Numbered from the stretch's first letter, positions 1 through 11,608 are shown. The stretch is DNA of 64,000 bases from Cladopsammia gracilis (GCA_022457155.1 JAJGOT010000039.1:467001-531000); one strand, 5' to 3'. Translations and numbers: made by a program. The notes: generated by a model not told the origin, from the sequence alone.

Positions 1-816
1 TAGTACTAACAAATTAAGAATAAATATAGACAGTAGTAGGTAATTCCTAATTGTCACTAAATTAACCTAAAGTAGTGAACCATCTAGCGTATGGTTGGTA
101 TGTTATTACGGACAATTTTCTTGTTCCCGGCCAAAGGCCCATAATATTTGCCCACTACAACAATCTCGTAAACCATGAAATTATGTAGTTAATTAGTTGA
201 AATAAACTGCAGCGGCCATTTCACCTCACGGTACCTTCCATATGCTTTGTTCTTGTCAAAATATTTTATTAATGACAACTGTCATTTTGATATGAATGGG
301 AAAAAAAGAAAAGAAAAAAAATGTAACAGCAGTCACTCTGTAGTCTCTGTTTGTCAAACATCTTTATCGAGATATAAAGCTTGTCATCTTTATCATACCG
401 GCGATCGCTCCATCGTTTCTTTATCTATAAAGATGATGGTTTATATGAAAAGACAGACAAAAGTCTCAAGGTCAGAGAACATCACTGGTTAAATTTTTTT
501 GACAGTTTATTGACTGATATACATGTATTCTTTTCGAGACTTCTTGTTATTGTATTCATCAAGATATTACTGAAGAACATTTTGATCAATTTAGCTTTTG
601 AATCATGAATTTAGAAAAAAAAATGTAAAATGTGATCACGAATAATGATGAAAAAATTACCCCTGTTTAATAAACGCCGGATTCAAATAAAACGGCGGGT
701 CCTCGTGGCCGAGTTAAATCTCGAAAATACGGTACTGCAGTTTTCCGTAAGAACAATAGAACGCTTAAAAAAAACCCTCGGTCAGCTTTTTTCAGCGGTC
801 TTTCTCACTACATAGT
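1..816. other. AT-rich non-coding stretch
   Basis: No open frame here resembles a known protein. The short frames around 247-608 are low-complexity and overlap one another. I see no RNA gene or clear repeat. Confidence 0.5.
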
Positions 817-1003
817 GCGATTATCGTAGATGAGTACGCCACGCCAACATATCAGTGGTTTCTCGCTTCTTGACCCTATAGTCTCGCTTTGATGATTACA
901 AGAACCTCTGACGACGATAAGCGTAAACATCAAAACGAGACTATAGGGTCAAGAAAGCGAGAAACCGCTAATATGTTGGCGTGGCGTACTCATCTGCGAT
1001 AAA
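817..1003. repeat. Inverted repeat (hairpin) of about 70-bp arms
   Basis: The arm at about 817-886 returns as its reverse complement at about 936-1003, with only a few mismatches and a one-base indel; weaker pairing continues into the roughly 45-bp loop. Both arms contain GAGTACGCCACGCC-type sequence. It could be a small fold-back or MITE. No target duplication was identified. Confidence 0.75.
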
Positions 1004-1568
1004 GGCCATTGAGTGTGGTAAAACGAAAACCAAAGTGATCACTCTGGCCAATCACAGCAGATGCAGTGAAGCTAATGAACCAATCAAGACATGTAGCCGG
1101 CGCCTAGCGCGGGAAAACGCGCACAAGCAAGTCACAATTGGTTTTGGTCTTACTTCTGATTGGTTGAGAAAGTGGCGCGAGATTTTTTAGCCAATCACAA
1201 TGTATAGTAATGCCAAACCAAAGCAGTCAGGAACTTTCGACACGAATGAAAACCGGCATGGCATGCATATCAATAAGCTTCACTTCACACGACGTCGTTC
1301 GGCCATGGGCAGCCCAGGCGCGCAGTGTGACACGCGTGGTGTGACGTTTGGTCGTTTAACAGTGTCCCCGTGGTCTTTTGAGCATTTTCAATCATCTTCC
1401 AATTTGTTAAATTTATATTCCAGTTTTGACACTGCTGAATTAATGTTCTCAAGCTTTTTATTCATAGTTTCTAGACTTGTAAGAATGAAGTCAACTTTCG
1501 ACAATAAATTCGGCATTTCGAAGACCTCCGAGTTCGCGTCCGCTGAAGTTTAGGGCGAGGAGGTTGAG
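1004..1568. other. Non-coding stretch with CCAAT-rich sequence
   Basis: The segment has paired ATTGGTT/CCAATCA sites near 1035-1200, a pattern often seen in dispersed non-coding repeats. The plus-strand frames at 981-1190 and 1200-1553 show no recognisable protein similarity. Confidence 0.4.
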
Positions 1569-1569
1569 C

Positions 1570-1975
1570 CCCGGAGGGGGTACTCCCTTAAAATTTGGGT
1601 GGTGGTGTGCGGCGCGCTTCTTGCAACCCTTACCCTATTTCAGACCAAAATATGTGATTTTCCATGCCCTATTCCAGACCTGATCCAAAATTTGTTTCCC
1701 TATTTCAGACCAGCACGTGATGATCGCATGCTGGCCCGGGACCCAGGAACTGCTGCGGCATTTTTAGAACATTTGAGAAGGACTCAGGGAAGGGCTTCAG
1801 ATTGCCAATGTTAATTACCACACTTCTCAAGCAATGAATTCTAGTAAAAAAAAAGAAGCTTCTTCTAAAAACCATACCCAATTCCAGACAAGAGTGCACA
1901 AACATACCCCATTTCAGACCAAAAATGGTCAAAATCGATACCCTACTATGTTCAGACCAAACCCAAATACCCTTT
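1570..1975. repeat. Degenerate short-motif repeat, CCCTATTTCAGACC family
   Basis: About six imperfect copies of CCCTATTTCAGACCAAAA lie between 1,629 and 1,975, spaced irregularly by 25-80 bp. The block opens with a GGGGGTACTCCC motif at about 1,574. Related motifs recur near 13,015 and 18,296, which suggests one dispersed repeat family. Confidence 0.6.
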
Positions 1976-2319
1976 GGCGACGCACATTCTTTGAAAATTC
2001 TCTTCGGTTGCATCGCATTAGAAGAGAATTGATTTCTGTTCGCTATTGTTAGAGCTGTTAATTACCATGTTTGTTATCTGTTGAATGTAGGCATGTTTTA
2101 TGCCGATGTTAGTTATGTGCATGCATGTGCAATAACTATGCGCGTGGAGGTATGTGTATAAATAACAGGTTCTTTAGCATGCAGATCAGTTCTTGGTCGT
2201 TACACTGACGATTTTGGCTTCTATTTCTTCCCATGACTGTGCAAGGATCAACCGCCGAATTTCAAGGTATTTAACTGGAATCATCTCGCCCTGCCTTAAT
2301 TGGTTCTTCCGTTCCTTCT

Positions 2320-2665
2320 ATGGTGTCCGACTCCGTGATCAAGGCAATCGTCGATAAGTCGTTGATGTCAGTTTCGTCGTCCTTGGTGAAGGCTGTGGAT
2401 GATCGCCAAGACGATTTCAGAAAGCGGTTTGCGTTAGGTTGCACAGACACTTTGGCAGTTGACCATCCCAGTAAGCGGTTAAAAATCGAGGCCAACGATT
2501 AGATGTCAGGATAACCGATAAATCGGAGTTCGGTTGGGAAACTGTTAATCAGTACGAGGCGCACGAGCTCGCGTCAGATTCTGAAGACGATAAACGGATT
2601 TGTCGTTCCGAAAGGAGTGCAAAGAAGAAACAAAAGGACAGGAAGAGGAAAAGGCCTATATCCCA
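2320..2665 (+). pseudogene. DIRS-like gag remnant
   Basis: The frame at 2,320-2,502 runs on, after a frameshift, into about 2,505-2,660. That part encodes an acidic-then-basic stretch with the motif ELASDSEDDKR, closely matching ELASGSEDEKR in the gag of copy 2 (33.9-34.6 kb). Downstream, near 2,740-2,775, a weak cysteine-histidine cluster (CYACSKFGH, then a stop) looks like a broken zinc knuckle. The similarity to copy 2 is seen directly. Calling it gag follows from its position upstream of RT. Confidence 0.6.
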
Positions 2666-3039
2666 AGAAGTTTCCCTATAGCTACAGGTTCTGCGTAAAC
2701 GTTTCCGATCCCGTCGTATACTTCCAACAGAGTTCCTGTTTTGTGATTATGTTTGGGTCCCTGTTACGCGTGCAGCAAGTTTGGCCACTGACTTACAGGC
2801 GAAGTGCTCTCAGAAGGCGGGCTTCCAGTTTAGCTGTGGTCAGAATGTCTCAACGCCTCAAGGTTGAGCTGGATCTGCAGGAGAAATCAGATAAGTGTAC
2901 TCTTGGGTCTGTCTATCACAGAGATTATGAATATCAAGCGGGGTTGCCCTCATCAGGAGTGGGAGACTGTACTGTTGTAGGTCCTTTTGGTTTTCGACTC
3001 TGTCTTTCCCTTTGTTTGTTCAAAAATATTGTTACTTTT

Positions 3040-3780
3040 GGTTATGCTCTCCCTTTAAAATCCTTTCCAGAGTCAGCTTTCTTAAATAATAACCGTTCCG
3101 CAATGAAGTGTCCTAGTTTTGTTGAGGAGGCCATCAATGACCTAAGCTAAACTGTAGAATACCCGGCCACTTATTTGCATCTCCTTAAATAAGAATGGAT
3201 CCTTTTGTTTTCATATAACTCGTTCTATAAAACGTTAAGGAATATGTCAATAAGTGGCCGGGTATTCTAAAATCGCTCCATGACCTACTAAGGAAGCGTT
3301 GTATCGAGGAGCATAATTTCCCTCATGTTGTTAACCCTTTGACTGTTGCGGAAGGGAAAAATTGAGACTTGTTTAGATTTGCGTTATGTTAATTCTTTTG
3401 AGTGTACACGTTTAAGTATGAAGATCTTAGGACACTTTCAGAAATTTTTTTAGTCTGGTTTCTTTTTCTTCAAATTTGATTTAGAAAGTGGGTATCATCA
3501 CTTTAACATTGTTAAGCATCATCAGGAGCTGCTCGGGTTCAGCTGGTTGTTTTATAATGGTACAAAAAGGTATTTTACCTTAAGAGTTTTACCTTTTGGC
3601 TTGTGCTCGGCCTGTTACTTATTTACTAAACTGTCCGTTAGCAACACGTTGGCGATCTATGGGGCATGTTTCCCTCGTTTACATTGATGACGGGATTTCG
3701 GGTGCCATATATATGATTGGTGCGAAACTGCTGCTAGGTTTGTTCAGAGAGGAGGGTTCTCGATCATTCTTGGCTGAAAT
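3040..3780 (+). pseudogene. DIRS-like reverse transcriptase remnant
   Basis: Pieces of the RT are readable in several frames: a NNRSAMKCPSFVEEAI segment at about 3,080-3,145, PHVVNPLTV at about 3,320, SGYHHFNI at about 3,490, and LRVLPFGLCSA at about 3,585. These align in order with NNRSALDHASFVESAI, PHVVNPLSV, SGYHHFDI and LPFGLSSA of copy 2. A 111-bp MITE interrupts the gene at 3,157-3,267 and several stops follow. The FLDDG catalytic box is not intact here. It is non-functional. Confidence 0.75.
3157..3267. mobile_element. 111-bp MITE with TA ends
   Basis: The terminal inverted repeats of about 20 bp begin GAATACCCGGCCACTTATT and are nearly perfect. The element is flanked by TA on each side (3,155-3,156 and 3,268-3,269), as expected for Tc1/mariner-type insertion. 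It splits the DIRS reverse transcriptase remnant. Confidence 0.75.
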
Positions 3781-4513
3781 GTAACGAGGCTATAAAAGCA
3801 ATTGGGAGCCCCAACAGATAGGTCAGTGGCTTGGTTGTATTATTGACGCTATTCGAATGATTTTTCAAGTACCTTCGCACAAAATTGAGAAGATCAAACG
3901 GGCTATTCGCAATGTACTCGGGGATCTGAAAGGGTTCCTTTAATGGATATAGCCCAGATTTCTGGTTTTCTTGTTGCAATGACTATCGCAATAGGGCCTC
4001 CTTCTAGATTGTTTACCAGGCCAATGTATTTTGTTATTGCTTGTTGATCATATTTTTGTCTCCGAACAGCTGTCTCAAGAATTAAAGTTTTGGTTACAGC
4101 ATATTGATGCATTTAATGGATATGCCATTAAGAGAAACTTTTCTGCCACAGCAGTTGTTTATAGCGATGCCAGTAGTACTGGCTTTGATGATTATGCCGC
4201 CGTTGTGGGGTCCCATGTAAGTTGTGGGAATTGGAACGAGTTTGATGCAGCCCAGGTTCCACATTTAGGGAGCTTAAAGCCATGTTACATGTATTTATTT
4301 TACAGTCATTTTCAAAGTTATTGTCACATCGAAAAGTTAAGTGGTTTTCCGACAGTCAGAATACTTGTAGAATTGTTTCAGTGGGGAGCCCCAAACCTGA
4401 TTTGCAGGGTATTGCAGTTAGGATTTTTGAAGTTTGTATGTCTTTTGACATTGCGATAGAGATGGAGTGGCTACCTAGCCGAGATGCCAGGACGAGAAAG
4501 GAGATTTTTTTAA

Positions 4514-5398
4514 AGTGCACATGAAGTGAAATTTCACTTTTTTTAAATCTGAAAATAGGTGTTTTAAAAATTATTTTGATGGGTAAATAAGTCACTTGAA
4601 GTGGCGGGAACATATTTTAACAAGCGACGCAGGTTGGGCATATTAGACAAGGACCTGGGTTCTAGTGACGTCATTAGTGTGATTTCAACTGAGCGTGTCT
4701 CCACCGCGGTCAAACGTCCGAGGTGTTTTTCGTTTTATTTAGCGGGATTTTATTTAATATTAAATGGAAATATGGGCAAGGACGTATAAAAAAATTAGTT
4801 GACGTTACTATCTTTCAATTTTTCTAAAAAATGATGAGCTTTTTTCCGTTGAAAACTGACAAAAACTCTTTGCGCCTGACCGAAATTATGTTGGCAAATG
4901 GCGCCGACAATTCTGCAGTTCACAGTTTTTAAACGCTTAGAAATTTTTTGGTAAACTTTCAAAACGTTTGGTTAATTGACAGTGTATTGGCAATATATTG
5001 AACTTTAAACAGTGAAAATGACAACCATAACTTTTAAGTACTTTGCTTAACTTTTGCAAATTTCTCTCGTTTGACCGCGGTTAAGAGCGTGTCACTTGTT
5101 TTACAGAGGAGTTTTGGTAACTTGTGGAAGGATTCTTTTCATCATCGCTTTTGAAAGCGATGCGTATTTTAGCCCCCGGTTCGTCTCCTTCTCCGCCAGG
5201 TTTTGTTGTGATCGAATGACGCCACAAATACATTGTTTGTACCTTTTTGGCCGCGCTCAAAATGTCGCAAATTTCAGGCTCCGGCGGGAGTTTTCAAACC
5301 GTTAAAAAGAGGAAAACGACTGAAAATGAAATAAAGGTAATATAAACAACATAAAACCCTAAAACAAAACGGTAGTGAAATTTCATTTCATGTGCACT
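4514..5398. mobile_element. 885-bp MITE with TTAA target duplication
   Basis: The termini are inverted repeats starting AGTGCACATGAARTGAAATT, about 25 bp with one mismatch. TTAA lies immediately outside both ends (4,510-4,513 and 5,399-5,402), as for piggyBac-type insertion. It has no transposase, so it is non-autonomous. It holds a second MITE at 4,700-5,084 and sits in the DIRS copy-1 RNase H remnant. Confidence 0.8.
4700..5084. mobile_element. 385-bp MITE nested in the TTAA MITE, 9-bp duplication
   Basis: The ends are inverted repeats around ACCGCGGTCAAACG. The 9-mer GAGCGTGTC flanks both sides (4,691-4,699 and 5,085-5,093), as in Mutator-like insertions. An inverted relative lies at about 49,711-50,098. 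Confidence 0.75.
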
Positions 5399-6239
5399 TT
5401 AAGCAGTGTCATCGACTTGGATGATTGGTCATTGAATCCTGCTCGTTTTTGCTTCGTTGACTCCCATTAGGGTCCTCATACGTTTGTGGTTGTTCGTTTT
5501 TCTTCCATTTACAATGCACAGATTGCAAGATTAAATTCCAGGTTTTGGGATCCGGATTCAGAGGCCAATGACGCCTTTACCCAAGACTGATCAAGTGACG
5601 TTTAATTGGCTTTGTCTGCCAGTTTCGCTTGTTGTGCGTACTGTTAAGCATTTGATCGCTTGTAAAGGCACTGGAACGTTGGTTATTCCAAAATGGTCTT
5701 CTTCTTATTTTTGGCCTTATGTGAATCCTACAAATAGCGCAGTGAAGCGCTTTAATGTGATAGAATGCTTGATCCTACCAGGGATTTGTCCAGTTTTTGA
5801 TCCGTGTAGAGGTCAATCATTTCAGTGTAATGAATGCAAGACTGTATTTTCAGCGAACCCGAGTTTCAGGGTTCAGGCTTTACGACTAGATTGCTATGAG
5901 CGTTAAAGGGCTTGTGAATAGGTTGTTTAATATCTCCGTGAATAATACAGGCGTGTTGAGTGATCTATCGCCTTTACAATTTAACCTGAATTGTCAGGTT
6001 TGGCTTGAGGTTTTGTGATTAATGAATTAAAATGAATGGTAAACTGAAAACAGATCTTTGTTTTGCTGCGTTTATTGTCGGTTTTAGTATTTTTAAATGG
6101 TACGTTATAGTATTTCTTAGTCGCGTTTATGCAGGCATTGTTTGTAATACTCTTGTTTCTTCCTAGATGTCCTGAGTTCTGTATTGTGGCAAAACAGCTG
6201 TCACGACCTGTCCAGTCCGCACTTGGTTGAGCTAGCCAA

Positions 6240-7281
6240 GGACTTGCCAAATGTTGTTTTGCTTGCCAAAGTTTCAGCACTTTGGACGAGTATCGCTTAG
6301 CGTGGCTGCATTGGAAGCGTTGGGCTGCTCGTTTTCCTTGCGTTGCCGTCTTCCCTGCAAAGCCTTTCCACGTCGCCCTTTATCTGAAGGACCTGCTGAA
6401 TTCAGACAGCTCGTTCGCTCCCATTTCTTCAGCGGTGTACGGTATCCGCTGGGCCCATGAAGTTGCGGGTGAACCATCTCCTACGAATCATCCCATTGTA
6501 AGGTCTACGATGGAGGGTTGCAAGCGCCTCTTGGCCAAGCCTGTAAAGCCAAAGGATCCCCTGCCAGTCGATGTTTTCGAGAACCTTTACAAGCCTTGGG
6601 TGGTCCTGAAGCAGGAATAGATAGTTTTGTTTTTCTTATTTTGTCGCTAGTTGGTTGTGTCGGTTTCACGCGTGTAAGTGAGCTTTTGCAAGTTAAAGTG
6701 AAAGATATTAAGATTTTTTCCGACTCATATATCTATTTCAGTGCCTAAAGGAAAGAACGACCAGTATAGGTAGGGTCATATTGTATACAAATGAATGGGG
6801 TTAGTTTCTAGAGAAACTGTGGTGCTGCGTCGGTGGGGGTGAAGCACAAGAATTTGGTTTTATCGACTGAGTCGATAAGGTAAATTAGCCACCGTAAAAA
6901 GATTCGAGAAAGCTGACGTTTCGAGCGCTAGCCCTTCGTCGGAGCGAATCAAGGGATTGTGGGTAGTGTGTGGTCTTATATAGTAGGAGGAGCTCCGCCA
7001 TTGGTGGAAAAGCGTTCGTTAATTCCGTGGGGTTTGTATACATTACCCGTTCCGGAAACTTCACGTGCCCAGTGGCTATGACGGAGAGAGTTGTTACTAA
7101 GGCTGAATGTAAAAATGATGGCCATCTTATTTCTAGGCTTGTTAGTTCGAAAAGTGGCCTCATACGAGCTCTTGAGATTTTGAAAGCTGGCATGAGGCCT
7201 TTCCTTGGCTACGGTTTTAACTTTGGCTCTCGTAGTTTGAAATCAGGCGCAGCGACAGCGGCTATAGCGCTAGGGCCTTGA
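6240..7281 (+). pseudogene. DIRS-like tyrosine recombinase remnant
   Basis: The N-terminal part (about 6,282-6,750) carries WLHWKRWAARFPCVAVFPA and YGIRWAHEVAGEPSP. These correspond to FNAWRKWASQFKEIVIFPA and YGLKWVNDLAGQPDP of the copy-2 recombinase. The C-terminal part resumes after an inserted repeat (about 6,850-6,990) and ends in SRSLKSGAAT, where an active enzyme would have an H-x-x-R motif. The catalytic histidine and arginine are replaced and the nucleophilic tyrosine region is missing. It is non-functional. Confidence 0.75.
6850..6990. repeat. Dispersed repeat inserted in the recombinase remnant
   Basis: The segment includes GCTGACGTTTCGAGCG followed by a CCCTTCGTCGGAGCG stretch and breaks the recombinase homology. 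I believe similar sequence is common in cnidarian genomes, but that is memory, not something shown here. The boundaries are approximate. Confidence 0.4.
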
Positions 7282-7289
7282 TGCTGATG

Positions 7290-8094
7290 CTGTTGATCAA
7301 AAAGTTGTAAGTTTAGATGTGTAAGTGATTCGCTTGTTAGTAAGCTGTCAATCTCAGGCACCATTGGCCTATAAAGTATGTACATGTGACTGCTGCACCT
7401 AGCTTTGTTTACTTCTCTGTAACGGCCAACTACGGCACAATACTCCAGAATTTGTTGTCCGCGTCATGATTTGTTAACCGGAGTATGTAATTATGAGCAT
7501 GTTGTCAAAAACAGAATTATTATCTGACACACTGGAGTCACTACCTATTTTAGCTTTTCTTTTAGTATTCATATGAATTAAACGCCGAAAAACGTTGTCG
7601 AAACGAATGTATGGGGAGTGGCAAAAAACACGTCTACTCGCTATCAGTCCGCGTGCCTCGACCCGGTCAAAAGGTCAAATGCTCCAAGCAAAAAGAAACG
7701 AAAGCAAGCAAAATCTGTTTTAGTGTAATGCAACTTACTATAAATCTACGAACAAAAGTGTGTCTTCCAATCCAGGTTTCTATTGTTTCCATTGATCCAA
7801 TCCAGGGTCCCTTTCTCGAAACTCCCGGTAACTTTTCGGGCCCGAAGCCAAATATTGAAATCAAAATCTAAAGATTAAAAGCGCGGATCGTAGCGAACAA
7901 ACCAGTCCATTTTGTTTTGTTAACTGATAGTTTTATCGTATTATCTGCAAAAAGTTTGAAACCTCGATCTTCAATGAAAACAGCTTTCCGAGCCCGGGTC
8001 TTTCGAGAAACGGCCCCCAGATTTGTACAATTCAAATGGACGGACTGCAAATCACAGTATTTGCTAAATATATATATATATATATATCTGTCTC

Positions 8095-8157
<63 letters not shown>

Positions 8158-8759
8158 AAATTAAATCCATTAAATCCAAGTTCACTAAATTAAATCCCAA
8201 GTTCGAGAAGCCCATGCGCGCGCTCGTAGTAATAAAAAGCGCTTCTATTGGATAAAACACAGCTCAATAAGCCAATCAAAAGTCACGATACAAAATACAA
8301 ATACTATCGCATTGGTCTTCGCCGTGGAGTCCATTTTGTTTGTGAAAATACTCTCACTGACCGCACTCGGGCCTCACTCACGCAAACGAAGATATATATC
8401 GAGGAAATACCTCGCAAAGGTAACGATTTGATTTGTAATTTATATTTGGGAAAGGCTTAACAAAAGCGCCAAGGTATTTTTCACGAGTTTTTAGGTTATG
8501 CGTGCTAAAAGTTTGACCCTGCACGTGTTCTGAACATATAAGCTTAATAGCGCTGCGCACTATTACTAATATATATAGATAGGCTGAGCCTAACAGTGTA
8601 GCACTTTGAACAAGTTTAACTAAGGTGAAAGGTCAGAAGCACAAGATATAAAATTGACGAGCGGGCTATTTTTGCAGTTTTAGCAATTCTCAAAAACAGT
8701 AAGGCTTATTACCCGACAGTCTGCACAGTACATTTAGACCGTACAAAAGTTCACAAAAA
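7290..8759. other. Non-coding stretch before the Harbinger element
   Basis: Only short frames without recognisable similarity occur. The segment contains inverted CTTTCTCGAAA / TTTCGAGAAA motifs at about 7,809 and 7,998, and an (AT)n tract at about 8,068-8,088. The motif pair may mark a small degraded MITE. Confidence 0.4.
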
Positions 8760-8762
8760 TAA

Positions 8763-8836
8763 AGCTGCTGTTACACGTAACAATTTTTCGTGCAACTTGT
8801 CTCGCGAAAAAAATTGTTGCAGGTTGCACGCACGAT
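8763..8836 (+). repeat. Harbinger left terminal inverted repeat
   Basis: It starts AGCTGCTGTTACACGTAAC and matches the reverse complement of the right end over 74 bp with one mismatch at position 15. A related GCAACTTGTTTCGCG motif recurs just inside at about 8,969. Confidence 0.92.
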
Positions 8837-9067
8837 TTTTGCGTGTAACACCTCCTTTTGCAACTGAATTTTTGTTTTTTTAAGTTGCACGATGAGTTGA
8901 ATCGTTTTCTACTTTCTGCAACAAATTTCTTCAAGTTGCACAACAAAAATACGTGTAACATGGCTCTTGCAACTTGTTTCGCGATTCACAGTAAAACGTC
9001 ACATCCATGCTGGGCTGTGATTGGTTAACTAAAAAAAGTGTAGCAAATTAACGCCACTGTTGACAAA

Positions 9068-10177
9068 ATGGCGGACGTCGCCGACTTACGGCTAGAAGCC
9101 GAAGAAGACGAAGAAAGCCACCATCAGCAGCCCGTGAGAAAGCTCAGTGACGTCGAAAAGAATAGGCTAATTGACTGTTTGGCTGGTTATCCCGCTTTGT
9201 GGAAGGGGGGAAGCTTTACCCGCGAGGAGAGAGTCAAGGCGAGCGAGGAGCTTTGTTTAAAGTTTTCTTTAACAGAGGAAAACTTGAGAAGAGTCATACA
9301 CTCTTTGCGGTCTTCTCTCACCCGAGAACTGAAACGAGCTAAAGAAAGAGAGGATTATGAAAGTACCTGGAAGTTTTTTAAAAGAATGGCATTTATGAAG
9401 GATGATGTTATGAGAAGTTTGACGCAGGAAGCAACGAAATCATCGAAGGAATGGAGCGACGAAGAGGTGAATATACTGATTGATCATTATCAAAGCAACC
9501 CTGTACTTTGGGATCATCGTTCAAAGGAATATCGAGACAGAGATCTGCGAAAACTTGCTCTGGATAAGCTTAAAGAAATCTTACAGTGCAAGTCTGAAGA
9601 AGAAATCAAGGCGCAATGGCACATGCTGAAAACAATTTTTCAGAGGGAAGAAAAGAGGCAAGAAGGCAGTAAAACATCGGGAAAGGGCACGTGTGAAGTC
9701 TATAAATCCAAGTGGAAGTTTTTTGAGGTCATGGCTTTTATTAAGCAGTGCAAAGATGTCGACGAATCTCAAAACACTATGTCCATAGTAGATGGCACAT
9801 CTTCAGAACTCGGAGTTGCACACATTTGTCCCCCTTCAGGCAGAAAGAGGAAAGCGAAAAGTAACGAGTTGGTCTTGGAAGAAATGAAAGTGCAGATGTA
9901 CAAATCATGTATGGATATTTTGAAACCATGTCCTATTCCAGAAAACATGGAACCGACACTAAATGAAGATCAAACTTTCGGGAAAACCGTCGCTGACACC
10001 CTTGCACGCTTTTCAGCCCGACAAAAGGCAGTTGCCAAGAAGAGAATAAGCGATGTTCTTTTCGAGACTGAGATGGGATTCGAGTACGGTGTCAACGCAA
10101 GCAACATGTATACAGGTCCCTCGACTTCTGGTTTCAATTACCCTCCAGCAAGTTTTTCTGAGCATTTTCAGTACTAA
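9068..10177 (+). CDS. MADF/Myb-like DNA-binding protein of the Harbinger element
   Basis: This intact single-exon gene encodes 369 residues. Two tandem MADF/Myb-SANT-like domains are visible, at about residues 26-113 and 128-235. Each has the spaced tryptophans of the family (YPALWKGG and STWKFFKRMAF; NPVLWDHR and SKWKFFEVMAF). The C-terminal third is basic and then low in complexity. In PIF/Harbinger elements the companion Myb-like protein helps bring the transposase to the nucleus and to the element ends; that role is known for the family and inferred here. The ATG at 9,068 is preceded by CAAA and starts a natural acidic N-terminus. The gene lies about 230 bp inside the left terminal repeat and faces the transposase. 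No stop or frameshift was seen. Confidence 0.88.
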   Translation: MADVADLRLEAEEDEESHHQQPVRKLSDVEKNRLIDCLAGYPALWKGGSFTREERVKASEELCLKFSLTEENLRRVIHSLRSSLTRELKRAKEREDYESTWKFFKRMAFMKDDVMRSLTQEATKSSKEWSDEEVNILIDHYQSNPVLWDHRSKEYRDRDLRKLALDKLKEILQCKSEEEIKAQWHMLKTIFQREEKRQEGSKTSGKGTCEVYKSKWKFFEVMAFIKQCKDVDESQNTMSIVDGTSSELGVAHICPPSGRKRKAKSNELVLEEMKVQMYKSCMDILKPCPIPENMEPTLNEDQTFGKTVADTLARFSARQKAVAKKRISDVLFETEMGFEYGVNASNMYTGPSTSGFNYPPASFSEHFQY

Positions 10178-10319
10178 AGATTTTCATGTACATATTGCAA
10201 AAAGTTATTGACTGAACCAGATGCATGTCATTTTAATTTATACTTTTTTTCAAAAAAGGTGTTTACTGAAGATTTTTTTTATTACATCCATATTGAAATC
10301 ACTGGTGATCCTTGCAATC

Positions 10320-10570
10320 TGATTGGCTCTCAGCAGTGCGATTTATTCCCGAATCGCACTATTTTTTGCTCCAAATCGCATCTTTTTCTCAGCAGTGCAA
10401 TAATTCCCAAATCGCATTGTTTTTTGTTCTAAATTGCATCTTTTTCTCAGCGGTGCGATTTATTCCCGAATCGCACTCAGTTTTTTTTGGTTCTAAATCA
10501 CATCTTTTTCTTTGCAGTGCGATTTATTCCCGAATCACGCTATTTTTTGCTCTAAATCGCATCTGTAAGT
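10320..10570. repeat. Tandem repeat, about 60 bp x 4
   Basis: Four imperfect units contain GCGATTTATTCCCGAATCGCA followed by a T-rich stretch and a CAAATCGCATC motif. They lie 3' of the MADF gene. The core is itself partly palindromic (GCGATT ... AATCGC). Confidence 0.75.
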
Positions 10571-10587
10571 CACATCAATTTAACAAA

Positions 10588-10757
10588 TTGACGTCAGTTT
10601 TTTATGCGTCTGTCCTCTTATTGATGATAAAATTCGTCATAAAATTTTCAATGCTGTAGGCCGAGCCGCAGGCGAGTGGATCCACAGCAAACTGACAATG
10701 TTATGACAAATTTTATCATCAATAAGAGGAAAGACGCATAAAAAACTGACGTCAATT
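10588..10757. repeat. Small inverted-repeat element (MITE-like)
   Basis: Arms of about 65 bp, starting GACGTCAGTTTTTTATGCGT, face each other at 10,590-10,652 and 10,691-10,755. The spacer of about 40 bp contains GCCGAGCCGCAGGCGAG. It lies inside the Harbinger element. No target duplication could be assigned with confidence. Confidence 0.75.
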
Positions 10758-10764
10758 TTTTTTT

Positions 10765-11608
10765 TACAATAACAAAAACACCAAAAATCGTAAAAAACCG
10801 GATGAAATGAAGAGTGAACGCAAGGTAAACATGACAAATTGCTGAGTTTTATTCAAATTGTGCAATTTCAAAATGGATGTAATAAAGTGGTAATTGAACT
10901 TCATCTCATGCAATTTTGGTCTGAAATCATACTTGCGATTTCAAATCGAACTGGCACTGTGAGTTCGTTCGATTGCACTCCACTCAGTTCAATTACCATT
11001 ATTAATCACACTATAATTTTAAACACGAAATTCCAGTATAAAAAAAGCCTGGCCAGGCCATTCTCACCTCTAGTTGTCAATCAACCACTGAAGCATTAAC
11101 AACTGACAAAAAAACATGCATCATTACTTTGACCATTGATGACACAATTTGGTAAAACTTTATGAAAGACCCATGAAAGTTATATCAGAAGTCTTTATGA
11201 ACTTCTATTTCTTTTTTTGGTTAGGTAAAATCTTGGTTTAATTAGGTTTTTGAAGCAAATTATATTTAAAGGATGTGCAAGTTAACCACATTTTGTGACT
11301 GAAAGATACCTTAATTTGCATTTCACACCCAAAAGGTGAGAAATAGAGGAGCTAAGCCTTTTATACCAGAACTTCGTGTTTAAAGCCTGGTTTTCACTGG
11401 CAACATAAGCAGATATAAGCACATCACAAGTGCAAACATAAGCATATTTTAAGGATCAATCTAATATGCTATTAAAATGTCAACATTCGGTTTCAGTTGA
11501 CTCAAATTAATCTTAAGCATTCTGGGCCTTTAATGCTTTAATTAAATATTAATGCTTAGGCCACTATTTAAAACTGTGCTCAAATGTAAATAGAACTAAA
11601 TCGTACTT
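10765..11608. other. Non-coding interior of the Harbinger element
   Basis: AT-rich sequence with no recognisable ORF. No repeat structure was noticed here. Confidence 0.5.

Larger units (their letters stand above)
4031..5906 (+). pseudogene. DIRS-like RNase H remnant
   Basis: A segment beginning VYSDASSTGF at about 4,159 matches the RNase H start of copy 2 (ISYSDASNVACGAY). It is followed by a WFSDSQNTCRIV-type stretch at about 4,341. After an 885-bp MITE insertion (4,514-5,398), the downstream domain resumes with a RFNSRF-like piece near 5,535 and a MVFFLFLALC piece near 5,700, both equivalent to parts of copy 2. Multiple frameshifts are present. Confidence 0.7.
2270..7285 (+). mobile_element. 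Decayed DIRS-like YR retroelement (copy 1)
   Basis: Remnants occur on the plus strand in the order gag-like, reverse transcriptase, RNase H and tyrosine recombinase. This is the DIRS/Ngaro gene order, and the segments resemble the better preserved minus-strand copy at 29.9-34.8 kb. Stops and frameshifts run throughout, and at least three smaller elements are inserted at about 3,157-3,267, 4,514-5,398 and 6,850-6,990. The outer boundaries are not defined, because no split direct repeats were recognised for this copy. Confidence 0.75.
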
